Part shown: one piece after another, positions 1 through 6,102 of the stretch
Numbering within the stretch: position 1 is the stretch's first letter
How the letters are laid out: every line of letters begins with the position of its first letter
From: Curvibacter sp.
GTDB lineage: Bacteria; Pseudomonadota; Gammaproteobacteria; Burkholderiales; Burkholderiaceae_C
Direction of reading: 5' to 3'
Length of the DNA: 11,275 nt
NCBI GenBank assembly: GCA_003500955.1
Contig: DNQP01000192.1
Span: 1-11,275 of the forward strand
Notes under the pieces: generated by a model
What the model was told of the DNA's origin: nothing
The model's database searches: none
What the model saw: only the letters and a program-made list of their open reading frames with translations
Made by a program: the position numbers and the translations under genes

Positions 1-176
1 TCCTATCCGCAGCGCCTGCTGTGAGGGAGCCGCTGACTGATCGAGAAGCCGAGGCAGTGCTAGAAAAACACGCTGGGGGCGCCGAGTGGTCGGATGCTCA
101 ATACCGCAGTGCGTTGAAGCTGCTCCGGTCAGTCGAGGCCGCGCACGGCATCGGCAAGCCCGAGGATAAAAAATGA
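1..176 (+). CDS. 3' end of a small phage-type hypothetical protein (partial)
   Basis: This is an open frame entering from the left edge (first full codon at base 3) and ending at TGA 174-176. The visible 57 residues are hydrophilic and probably helical, with a core reading EAEAVLEKHAGG followed by LKLLRSVEAAHGIGKPEDKK at the C-terminus. The 'RSVEAAHGIG' ending resembles short proteins of unknown function that I associate with the replication/recombination side of temperate phages, but I cannot name a family. The stop overlaps the next start as ATGA (173-176), the same arrangement seen at the next two junctions, which supports it as a real coding frame in the same polycistron. Its start lies outside the window, so full length and function cannot be judged. 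Confidence 0.65.
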   Translation, partial: LSAAPAVREPLTDREAEAVLEKHAGGAEWSDAQYRSALKLLRSVEAAHGIGKPEDKK

Positions 177-565
177 GGCTTCCAATTCAAGCAAAACCTA
201 AGAGTTTGGCAATAGACAACTGGCGAGAGGTCGAGCCGTTTGTTGAGAACACCCGCGCCGTTCTGATCCACCGCCCGAGATACGTAAGCGTCCACAAGAT
301 CAGCGAAAAGTACCACGCGCATCTTGCTGTCGAGACATGGTGCGGCTCGTCTTTCTCTGGCCTTAAAAAATTCACATTCTTGGATCGCATCCCTTACGGC
401 AAGCTGCTTTGCCAACGATGTGAGGTGGCGGCCTTTGCCGCAGGACAGCCGACAGCATCAAGCATTGTCGGCGGGCATGTGCACCTTGGAAAAGTTGTCG
501 CGCAGCAAACGTGCTGCATAGGCAAGCCCGAGCCGGTCGGCATCAATGGAGGCGCTACACCATGA
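173..565 (+). CDS. Small phage-type hypothetical protein with Cys/His pairs (130 aa)
   Basis: The start ATG 173 has a GAGG Shine-Dalgarno at 162-165 and overlaps the preceding stop. The product has no signal peptide or membrane segment. A basic N-terminal half is followed by possible metal ligands: C80-x2-C83 (LLCQRC), H102-x-H104 (GGHVHLGK) and C114-C115 (QQTCC). The combination 'LLC..CE.....AG.P.A....G.HVH.GK....QTCC' looks familiar from small proteins of unknown function in temperate phages of proteobacteria; that is recognition from memory, not a search. The stop overlaps the next start by 4 bases. The DNA is visibly less GC-rich than the housekeeping genes on the right, as expected for phage DNA. 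A zinc-binding role is only an inference from residue spacing. The last 15 residues contain two short segments repeated in the neighbouring genes. Confidence 0.7.
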   Translation: MRLPIQAKPKSLAIDNWREVEPFVENTRAVLIHRPRYVSVHKISEKYHAHLAVETWCGSSFSGLKKFTFLDRIPYGKLLCQRCEVAAFAAGQPTASSIVGGHVHLGKVVAQQTCCIGKPEPVGINGGATP

Positions 566-1128
566 AGATGACCACCCGCACCACCCAGGTCTTTGTCCTG
601 CCAGAAGGACAACCGTTGTACTCCGAGGATGCCACGCAAATCAGTATCACGGACGAAGCCGCTGGCGAGTTCGTAGTACTAGACCAGTCGGGCCGAAGTG
701 ACATGGGCAAAATCGCCATCACCCCGGAAGAATGGCCAACTATCCGCGAACAGGTGGACATGATGATCTCTGAATGCAGGGATAGCACGCGAACCTGCGG
801 AGCGTGCGGAAAGGCTGGATGCGTGGCAGGCGAGTGCAGCACGGTCGGCATCAACGGCTTGACCGAGGCCGAGACAGGGGTCGCCCAGACAGCGATTCAC
901 ACGCTCAACAAGGCCTTCGAGGACGGCCTGGAGGCCCTGCGCGTATGCACCGGCGAGATGCTCTCACAACGCACCAAGGGCAAGGTCGAGCGCGCCATCA
1001 CGGCCATGTGCAACGCGATGCCCATCCTCGATCTGGTCGAGGGTGTCAACGTCAAGGAACTCGGTGGGCTCACCACCATCTACCAGCAGTTGCTGCCCGT
1101 CGAGAGCAGCGGAAAGAAAGCAGCATGA
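562..1128 (+). CDS. Phage-type hypothetical protein with central Cys cluster (188 aa)
   Basis: I chose the start ATG 562 rather than the upstream in-frame ATG 511 because GGAGG lies at 548-552, 9 bases away, and ATG 562 overlaps the previous stop as ATGA. The protein seems to have three parts. Residues 8-70 contain QISITDEAAGEFVVLDQ and KIAITPEEWPTIREQVDMMI, a module I recall from short phage proteins of unknown function. Residues 72-92 form a cysteine cluster (C72, C79-x2-C82-x4-C87-x4-C92), rich in Gly and likely to bind a metal. Residues 98-188 are predicted helical (TAIHTLNKAFEDGLEALRV, then ERAITAMCNAMPILDLVEG) and end in a basic tail. There is no signal peptide or membrane helix. It sits two genes upstream of the integrase and could be a regulator, or a directionality or replication accessory factor; the sequence does not decide this. 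Confidence 0.72.
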   Translation: MKMTTRTTQVFVLPEGQPLYSEDATQISITDEAAGEFVVLDQSGRSDMGKIAITPEEWPTIREQVDMMISECRDSTRTCGACGKAGCVAGECSTVGINGLTEAETGVAQTAIHTLNKAFEDGLEALRVCTGEMLSQRTKGKVERAITAMCNAMPILDLVEGVNVKELGGLTTIYQQLLPVESSGKKAA

Positions 1129-1349
1129 GCCTTGCCCTGGACCGCAACGCCCTGCAAGATCTGACCGGTTACAAGATCGGCGCCAAGCAACGCGCCTGGC
1201 TGCGCGATCAGCTGGGCATTGACCCCCCCATGGGACCAGACGGCAGACCAAGGATCACCGAGGAAGTGGTGAACCAGGCCATGCTTGCGCGCCGGCCCGG
1301 CGGGTCGGATACTGCACCTCCCACTGGAAAGCCGAACTGGACGAAGTGA
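1125..1349 (+). CDS. DUF4224-type small protein next to the integrase (74 aa)
   Basis: The start ATG 1125 overlaps the upstream stop as ATGA, with GGAAAG at 1111-1116 as ribosome binding site. The protein reads LQDLTGYKIGAKQRAWLRDQ then GRPRITEEVV, the usual layout of DUF4224 proteins: a short 'LTGY...KQ..WL...GI' segment followed by 'DGRPRV'. From memory these proteins are commonly encoded directly before phage-type tyrosine integrases, as here. Their function is not established. The size and location would fit an excisionase-like or integrase-partner role, but no clear winged-helix signature is visible, so that is inference. Its TGA (1347-1349) shares one base with the integrase ATG, so the two are probably translated in a coupled way. 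The C-terminal 15 residues (GGSDTAPPTGKPNWTK) look disordered. Confidence 0.78.
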   Translation: MSLALDRNALQDLTGYKIGAKQRAWLRDQLGIDPPMGPDGRPRITEEVVNQAMLARRPGGSDTAPPTGKPNWTK

Positions 1350-2392
1350 TGGGCAGAAAACGCGAGCGCGAATCCGCGGCCGGCCTGCTGCCGCGCATGG
1401 AGGCTATCCCCGGCAAGCGGGCCACGCTGTACCGCTACCACCCCGTTGGCGGCAAACCGATCAACCTGGGCCACGACCGCCTGCAGGCCTGCCGCAAGGT
1501 GCTGGACATCCTGGGCCAGGCCCCGGAGACCGGACGCCTGCGCTGGGTCTGGGAAAGCTACAAAGAGAGTCGCCGTTTCCTGCGCCTGGCCGAGGCCACC
1601 CGGGCCGATTACGAACAGTGCTGGAAGGCGATCGACCCGGTGCTGGGCAACATGCAGATCAGCGACATCACCGCTCCGATTGTTGCCAGGTACGTCCGGA
1701 TTGAGCGCTCCGACGCGCCGGTCCGGGCCAACCGGGAAAAGGCCCTGCTCTCCAACCTGTTCGCCCACGGCATTGACCTGGGCGTGTGCACTCAGAACCC
1801 AGCCAAGCACGTAAGACCCAACGAGGAAGAAGCACGCACAGAGGCCCCGGATCCCGCCCTGCTGGCTAAGTTCCTGACCTGGGTATCCCAGCAGACCCCC
1901 CAGCGCCAGATCATCGGCATGGCGGCCGAATACGCCTCACTGGCCGGCAACCGGAAAGTGGAGTTCTTGCCCCTGACCTGGCCCCAGGTCGACCGCAAGG
2001 CCGGCGAGATCCGCACCATCCGTGCCAAGCAGCGGGGCAAGAAGCGCGAGCAGATCGTGGAGGTGGTCAGCATCAGCCCGGCCATGGAAAAGCTGCTGGA
2101 GAGGCTGGAAACCATCCGCCCAGGCCGGGAATGCCTGTACGTTTTCCCCACCAGGGACGGCAACGCCTACACCGACCGGGGATTCAAAACGCTTTGGCAG
2201 AGGATCATGCTGGCCGCTATTGAGGCCAAGGTGGTGACCAAGGATGCCAGGTTTACCTTCCACGACCTTCGGGCCTACTACGCCACCCAGCACAAAGTCA
2301 TCAAGGGAAAATTGCCGGACCTGCACAACAACGTGGAGACCACGGCCAGGGTCTACGACCGCAGCAAAGTAGTGCGGCGTGACGCGGTTTGA
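1349..2392 (+). CDS. int: Phage-type tyrosine recombinase / integrase (347 aa)
   Basis: This site-specific recombinase should integrate and excise the mobile element through a 3'-phosphotyrosine intermediate. ATG 1349 is preferred over the adjoining GTG 1346 because it overlaps the DUF4224 stop as TGATG. Residues 1-60 are a basic, arm-binding-like N-terminus, about 65-155 a core-binding SAM-like helical domain, and about 165-345 the catalytic domain. Catalytic residues are R202 (AGNRKVEFLPL), a lysine in the beta-hairpin (AKQRGKK, probably K227), H305 and R308 (FHDLRAYYATQ), H326 and the nucleophile Y336 (TTARVYDRS). All expected positions appear filled, so the enzyme looks active. R308 and H326 are only 18 residues apart, shorter than the roughly 24 usual in phage integrases, and the canonical 'LGH' is replaced by 'DLH'. 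The gene points at tRNA-His, 67 bases beyond its stop, the classic layout for tRNA-directed integration. Confidence 0.93.
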   Translation: MGRKRERESAAGLLPRMEAIPGKRATLYRYHPVGGKPINLGHDRLQACRKVLDILGQAPETGRLRWVWESYKESRRFLRLAEATRADYEQCWKAIDPVLGNMQISDITAPIVARYVRIERSDAPVRANREKALLSNLFAHGIDLGVCTQNPAKHVRPNEEEARTEAPDPALLAKFLTWVSQQTPQRQIIGMAAEYASLAGNRKVEFLPLTWPQVDRKAGEIRTIRAKQRGKKREQIVEVVSISPAMEKLLERLETIRPGRECLYVFPTRDGNAYTDRGFKTLWQRIMLAAIEAKVVTKDARFTFHDLRAYYATQHKVIKGKLPDLHNNVETTARVYDRSKVVRRDAV

Positions 2393-2409
2393 ATTCCAAA
2401 GTTTGGAAT
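2393..2409. repeat. Perfect 8-bp inverted repeat just after the integrase stop
   Basis: ATTCCAAA, one central G, then TTTGGAAT form a perfect dyad starting on the base after the integrase TGA. It lies about 50 bases from the tRNA 3' end. It lacks a GC-rich stem and a clean T-tract, so it is a poor intrinsic terminator. The symmetry and position fit a protein-binding site at the element end (integrase or accessory factor), but this is inference. A second, imperfect dyad lies between it and the tRNA (ACAGGC 2428-2433 / GCCTGT 2439-2444). Confidence 0.45.
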
Positions 2410-2459
2410 ATTCTGCTGGCTGGATCAACAGGCGCTTGGCCTGTGACCCGCATGGATAT

Positions 2460-2505
2460 TGGGGTGGCTGATGGGACTCGAACCCACGACAACAGGAATC
2501 ACAAT
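2460..2505. other. Probable attachment site (att) in the 3' half of tRNA-His
   Basis: Phage and island integrases of this type commonly use the anticodon loop to 3' end of a tRNA gene as attachment core. The integrase gene ends 67 bases from this tRNA 3' end and everything to the left is phage-like, whereas everything to the right is chromosomal. I infer that the crossover lies in this segment. The exact core cannot be set here, because the other junction, a partial repeat of this segment, lies outside the window; no second copy is seen inside it. Confidence 0.5.
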
Positions 2506-2536
2506 CCTGGACTCTACCAACTGAGCTACAGCCACC
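2460..2536 (-). tRNA. tRNA-His (anticodon GUG)
   Basis: Read on the minus strand, the 77-base gene has the histidine-specific extra 5' G (GGTGGCTG), D-arm TAGCTCAGTTGGTAGAG, a CAGGA/TCCTG anticodon stem with loop TTGTGAT (anticodon at 2500-2502), T-arm GTGGGTTCGAATCCCAT and acceptor CAGCCACC with discriminator C. The terminal CCA is encoded (2462-2460). It closely resembles E. coli tRNA-His. It lies 30 bases downstream of ppiD on the same strand and is probably cotranscribed with it. Its 3' end abuts the integrase side of the mobile element, and the gene is intact, as expected when an element brings its own copy of the tRNA 3' end. Confidence 0.97.
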
Positions 2537-2566
2537 GTGAGCCGGTGATTATAGCCCGAATCGTGG

Positions 2567-4480
2567 TCAGGACCCCGCGCCCGCCGGGCGCGGGACCTTG
2601 ATCTGGGCCTGGAGACGGTCTTGCAGCAGGCGGTAATAGGCCTGGCCTTCGGCCTGCATCCACCACTGGGCGTACTGGGCGCGCTCCTGGCGCTGCGCGT
2701 CAGCCGCAGGCGTCGGGCGCTCAACGCGCTTGTTCACACGTGCCACGGCATAGCCCTGAGGCCCCAGATCCACGCCCACCCATTGCGGCAGTTGGGCGCT
2801 GTCGGCGCGCAGCACGGCGTCCAGCAGGGCCTGCGGCAGGTTCTGCGCCTGCTCGCGCGAGACCACCTGGGCCGCGGACAGCCTGGCGCTGGCCGGCTCG
2901 GCCTTCCAGGCAGCCAGCTTCTGCTGGCCTTCCTGGCGCGCCAACTCGGCAGCGCGGGCCTGAACGACGCGCTCGCGCACGGTGGCGCGCACCTCGGCCA
3001 GCGGCAGGGTGCGCGCAGGCGCATGTTCGACGACGCGAGCAGCGGCCAGCTGGCTGGGGGCGATCTCCACCGCTTCGGTGTTGCGCTTGTTGCTGACCGC
3101 GTCGGGGCTGAAGACAGCCTCGAGCAGCTTGGCGCTGGCCAGCACACCGCGGGCACCCGGTGCCGGCTCGCGCAGCAGGCCGCTGGCGGTCTGGATGGTC
3201 AGTCCGAGCTTGTCGGCCACAGGCTTGAGGCTGTCGGATTGCTCGTAGACACCGTTGGTGAAGACCTCGGCGGCTTCAGCATATTTGGCGCGGGCCTGCT
3301 GGTTCTTGAGATCTTCTTCCAGGCTGGCGCGCAGCTCGGCAAAGCTCTTGGGCTTGGGGGCCTTGATGTCGGTGACGCGGATGATGTGGAAGCCGAAGTC
3401 GGATTCGACGACGCCGCTGATCTCGCCCTTCTTGAGGGCAAAGGCCGCATCCTCGAAAGGCTTGACCATGGCGCCGCGGCCGAAGTAATCGAGGTCGCCG
3501 CCGTTGGGCGCCGAGCCTGGGTCCTGCGAGTGTTTCTTTGCGAGCTGCGCGAAGCTTTCCGGCGCCTTGCGCGCCTGAGCCAGCAGTTCCTCGGCCTTGG
3601 CGCGGGCCTGCTGGCGCTCGTCGGCCGGTGCATCCTTGGCCACCGAGATCAGGATGTGGCTGGCACGGCGTTCCTCGGGGCCGCTCAGGCGTGCGGCGTT
3701 CTGCTCGTAATAGCTGCGCACATCGGACTCATTGAGGCGGATGGTCTTGCGCACGGCGTCGATGTCCAGCACGATGTATTCGATACGGGCCTGCTCGGGT
3801 GCCTGGAACAGGCTCTGGTTGGCTTGGTAGAAAGCCTCGAGCTCGGCATCCGTGGGCTGCACACGCGCCGCGTAGTCGGCCGTGGCGAAGCGGGCCAGTT
3901 GCACCTCGCGGCGCTCAAACCAGGCTCCCAGGGCCAGGTCGGCAGGCACGCCAGCGATGAAGGCGGTCTGCGCCACACCGGCCTGAACCTGGCGCGCCGC
4001 CAGATCGGCGCGCATGCGGGCCTCGAACATCTCGGGGCTCATGCCCTGACGGCCCAGCAGGTCGCGGTAGCGCTCCATGTCCAGGCTGCCGTCGGCACGG
4101 CGCAGCTGGGCGATGGCGGGAATGGCCTGCAGTTCACGCGCCAGGCGCACATCGCTGGCGCCCAGGCGTGCTTCCTGCGCAGCCTGCTGCAGCACGCGCT
4201 CGCGCACCAGGCGCTCCAGCGTGGCGTAACGCACGGACTCGGAGTCCAGCAGCTTGGCGTCGATGGTGGGCATGAGCTGACGCACACGCTCGACCTCCTC
4301 GCGGTGCGCGGCCTCCCACTCGCCGTTGGTGATCTCCACCTTGCCGACGCGGGCCACCGTGCGATCCTTCTCGATCATGCGGTTGTAGCCGTCGACGCCG
4401 ACCAGCACAAAGGACGGGATGATCAAGAGGAACAGCACGACCATCAGGATCTTGTTGTGCTTGCGGACGTGTTCAAACAT
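2567..4480 (-). CDS. ppiD: PpiD: membrane-anchored periplasmic chaperone, SurA_N and parvulin domains (637 aa)
   Basis: PpiD is anchored at the outer face of the inner membrane near SecYEG and assists folding of newly exported proteins. ATG 4480 is chosen over the in-frame ATG 4519 because GGAG at 4493-4490 has good spacing and the product then begins [15 protein letters not shown], typical of PpiD; the longer start would run through a terminator hairpin. One membrane segment spans about residues 11-29. The SurA_N-like region covers about 35-230. The parvulin domain (about 268-373) contains [30 protein letters not shown] and [11 protein letters not shown] long helical C-terminal part is rich in Ala, Gln and Arg. 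Length is close to the 623 residues of the E. coli protein. E. coli PpiD shows little or no isomerase activity, so a chaperone role is the safer assignment. The hupB-ppiD order is common in proteobacteria; here tRNA-Val lies between them. Confidence 0.95.
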   Translation of the reverse strand: MFEHVRKHNKILMVVLFLLIIPSFVLVGVDGYNRMIEKDRTVARVGKVEITNGEWEAAHREEVERVRQLMPTIDAKLLDSESVRYATLERLVRERVLQQAAQEARLGASDVRLARELQAIPAIAQLRRADGSLDMERYRDLLGRQGMSPEMFEARMRADLAARQVQAGVAQTAFIAGVPADLALGAWFERREVQLARFATADYAARVQPTDAELEAFYQANQSLFQAPEQARIEYIVLDIDAVRKTIRLNESDVRSYYEQNAARLSGPEERRASHILISVAKDAPADERQQARAKAEELLAQARKAPESFAQLAKKHSQDPGSAPNGGDLDYFGRGAMVKPFEDAAFALKKGEISGVVESDFGFHIIRVTDIKAPKPKSFAELRASLEEDLKNQQARAKYAEAAEVFTNGVYEQSDSLKPVADKLGLTIQTASGLLREPAPGARGVLASAKLLEAVFSPDAVSNKRNTEAVEIAPSQLAAARVVEHAPARTLPLAEVRATVRERVVQARAAELARQEGQQKLAAWKAEPASARLSAAQVVSREQAQNLPQALLDAVLRADSAQLPQWVGVDLGPQGYAVARVNKRVERPTPAADAQRQERAQYAQWWMQAEGQAYYRLLQDRLQAQIKVPRPAGAGS

Positions 4481-4494
4481 GAGCGCGCTCTCCG

Positions 4495-4529
4495 AGAAAA
4501 AACAAAAAGGCGAACACACTGTTCGCCTT
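4495..4529 (-). terminator. Intrinsic terminator after tRNA-Val
   Basis: On the minus strand a perfect 10-bp stem (AAGGCGAACA / TGTTCGCCTT, 4529-4520 and 4516-4507) with a 3-base loop is followed by TTTGTTTTTT (4506-4497). This should end transcripts coming from hupB and tRNA-Val. The T-tract ends only a few bases before the ppiD ribosome binding site (4493-4490), so ppiD needs read-through or a promoter hidden in the tRNA/terminator segment. Confidence 0.85.
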
Positions 4530-4537
4530 CGCCTGGG

Positions 4538-4613
4538 TGGTGGGTGCTGACGGGATCGAACCGCCGACCTACGCCTTGTAAGGGCGCCGCTCTACCAGCT
4601 GAGCTAAGCACCC
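4538..4613 (-). tRNA. tRNA-Val (anticodon UAC)
   Basis: The 76-base minus-strand gene has acceptor GGGTGCT / AGCACCC with discriminator A, D-arm TAGCTCAGCTGGTAGAG, anticodon stem GCGCC/GGCGT with loop CTTACAA (anticodon at 4578-4580), T-arm GTCGGCGGTTCGATCCCGTC and an encoded CCA (4540-4538). It closely resembles E. coli tRNA-Val(UAC). It lies 12 bases downstream of the hupB stop, so both RNAs are probably made as one transcript and cut by tRNA-processing enzymes. Confidence 0.97.
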
Positions 4614-4625
4614 CACCGGAACAGG

Positions 4626-4898
4626 TCAGTTCAGTGCATCCTTCAGGGCCTTGCCCGGACGGAACTTCGGCACCTTGGCGGCTTTGATTTTAATCGCAGC
4701 GCCGGTACGGGGATTGCGACCGGTGCGGGCGGCACGCTTGCCGACGGCAAAGGTGCCAAAACCCACCAGAGACACAGAACCGCCTTTTTTCAGCGTGGTC
4801 TTGACGGCGCCGATGGTGGACTCCAGAGCACGCGTGGCAGCAGCCTTGGAGATGTCGGCGTGCTTGGCGATGTGTTCGATCAGTTCAGTCTTGTTCAC
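4626..4898 (-). CDS. hupB: HU-beta DNA-binding protein (90 aa)
   Basis: HU is a small, abundant, dimeric histone-like protein that bends DNA without sequence specificity and supports nucleoid structure, replication and recombination. The product has the full-length HU fold: an N-terminal helical dimerisation part (residues 1-40, starting [20 protein letters not shown]), the signature [18 protein letters not shown] (43-60), and the beta-arm with the intercalating proline in GRNPRTG (P63), ending [16 protein letters not shown]. The start codon is GTG (4898-4896), with AAGGGG a few bases upstream; no better ATG is in frame. A near-consensus promoter lies about 120-150 bases upstream. The gene is followed by tRNA-Val and a terminator, so mRNA and tRNA probably share a transcript. 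A host HU may also assist the neighbouring integrase, but that is only a general possibility. Confidence 0.97.
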   Translation of the reverse strand: MNKTELIEHIAKHADISKAAATRALESTIGAVKTTLKKGGSVSLVGFGTFAVGKRAARTGRNPRTGAAIKIKAAKVPKFRPGKALKDALN

Positions 4899-5020
4899 AA
4901 AGATCCCCTTGTAATGGAAACGACGTTAATCAGTTTGTCTCTTGAGTAATTCTGGCTCTCCGATCCGGCGGGCTGACCGGATGCGGTTGGCTAGGCCGGC
5001 CGTTTGCACGGCTGCATGGA

Positions 5021-5049
5021 ATTAGAGCCACGGACTTCCACCGTGTCAA
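5021..5049 (-). promoter_or_regulatory. Near-consensus sigma-70 promoter for hupB
   Basis: On the minus strand, -35 TTGACA (5049-5044) and -10 TCTAAT (5026-5021) are separated by exactly 17 bases. The -35 box is a perfect match and the -10 box has five of six consensus bases. Transcription should start near 5014, leaving a leader of about 115 bases before the hupB GTG at 4898. The leader contains an inverted repeat (ATCCGG / CCGGAT). No other candidate of comparable quality was seen in the 288-base gap between the permease and hupB. Confidence 0.75.
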
Positions 5050-5186
5050 CAAGACATGCGGCATTACAACAGCGCGGGGGCGAATTCTAGACGCATTTCC
5101 TGCGCAAGCTCGCGAGATGAAACATAAAAAAATTCATGCATGGCATCCCGACTTCACGTGCGCGCCAAAATGGGCTAGGGCCGTGT

Positions 5187-6089
5187 TCAGCGCGCCGCGC
5201 GCACCACCAGGCTCACCCCGATGGCGGTCAGCGCCGTGCCCACGAGGGTCGTCAAGGTGATGGGCTCGGCAAACAGCACCCAGGCCATGAGCGCCGTCGT
5301 TGGCGGCACCAGATAGAGCAGGCTCGTCACGCTGGTGGCTGCACCACGCTGGATCAACAGATAGAGCAGCGAGCTGCCGCCCAGCGTGAGCCCGAGCACC
5401 GACCAGGCCATGGCGCCGATCAGCTCCCAGTTCATGCTGCCCGGCGCGCCGATCCATCGCACAGCCTCGGTCTCGACCAGCGCGAGCGGCAGGGTCACGA
5501 CGAGCGCCGCGAGCAGCTGGACGGCGTTGGCACTGCGCACATCGCAAGGTGCCACAAAGTGTTTCTGGTACAGCGTACCGACGGTGATGCTCAGCAGGGC
5601 CAAGACGGCCAGCCCCATATTGAAGGCGGTGGCCTCGCCACCGGCACCGAACTTGCGCGCCACCACCAGCGTCAAGCCTGCAAAGCCCAGGGCCAGACCC
5701 AGCCACTGGCGGCGCGTGACCGCCGAGCCGCGGGAAGAGAGCCAGATCGCCGTGAGCACCGGCTGCAGGCCGACGACCAGGGCGACGAGCCCCGAGCCCA
5801 TGCCCGCCTTGACAGCCGCCCACACCCCTCCGAGATAGCCCGCGTGCATGAGCACGCCGGTCACCCCCAGGTGCAGCCACTGCGCACGCGCGGCCGGCCA
5901 AGCGACGCGGGCCAGCAGGATCCAGGGCAGGAAGCAGAGGATGGACAGCACATAACGCCAGGCCAGAAAAGACAGCGGCGGCGCATGGGGCATGCCATAG
6001 CGTGCCACGATGAAGCCTGTGCTCCAGATCAGCACGAACACCAGAGGCATGGCCCGCAGCAGGGCCTGGCTGTCGCCGCGGTGACTCAT
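5187..6089 (-). CDS. EamA-family (drug/metabolite transporter superfamily) permease (300 aa)
   Basis: This is an inner-membrane protein with about ten hydrophobic segments arranged as two EamA repeats, roughly residues 14-145 and 160-297, the usual length and architecture of DMT-superfamily exporters. Recognisable family features are PLVFVLIWSTGFIVARYGMP at the first helix, VVGLQPVLTAIWLSSRG at the end of repeat one and LYLVPPTTALMAWVLFAEPI at the matching place in repeat two. Family members export amino acids, metabolites or drugs, but the substrate cannot be read from sequence. ATG 6089 lies 13 bases after the pgsA stop on the same strand, with no strong Shine-Dalgarno, so it is probably the last gene of a uvrC-pgsA-permease transcript. 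No clear intrinsic terminator follows it. The link to DNA repair and lipid synthesis is positional only. Confidence 0.9.
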   Translation of the reverse strand: MSHRGDSQALLRAMPLVFVLIWSTGFIVARYGMPHAPPLSFLAWRYVLSILCFLPWILLARVAWPAARAQWLHLGVTGVLMHAGYLGGVWAAVKAGMGSGLVALVVGLQPVLTAIWLSSRGSAVTRRQWLGLALGFAGLTLVVARKFGAGGEATAFNMGLAVLALLSITVGTLYQKHFVAPCDVRSANAVQLLAALVVTLPLALVETEAVRWIGAPGSMNWELIGAMAWSVLGLTLGGSSLLYLLIQRGAATSVTSLLYLVPPTTALMAWVLFAEPITLTTLVGTALTAIGVSLVVRAAR

Positions 6090-6102
6090 GAGCGGACCCG
6101 CT

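Noticed and set aside
511..561. Longer start (ATG 511) for the 188-aa protein
   Set aside because: ATG 562 has a good GGAGG and the ATGA overlap seen at neighbouring junctions; the 17 extra residues are the wrong-frame reading of the previous gene.
2389..2601. 70-aa plus-strand frame with VADGTRTHDNRNHNPGLYQL
   Set aside because: It is the antisense translation of the tRNA-His gene, a well-known type of false protein call.
2621..4687. 688-aa open frame on the plus strand
   Set aside because: It is antisense to ppiD and runs through tRNA-Val and into hupB. It lacks recognisable domains and is explained by GC-rich codon bias; the ppiD frame has clear domains.
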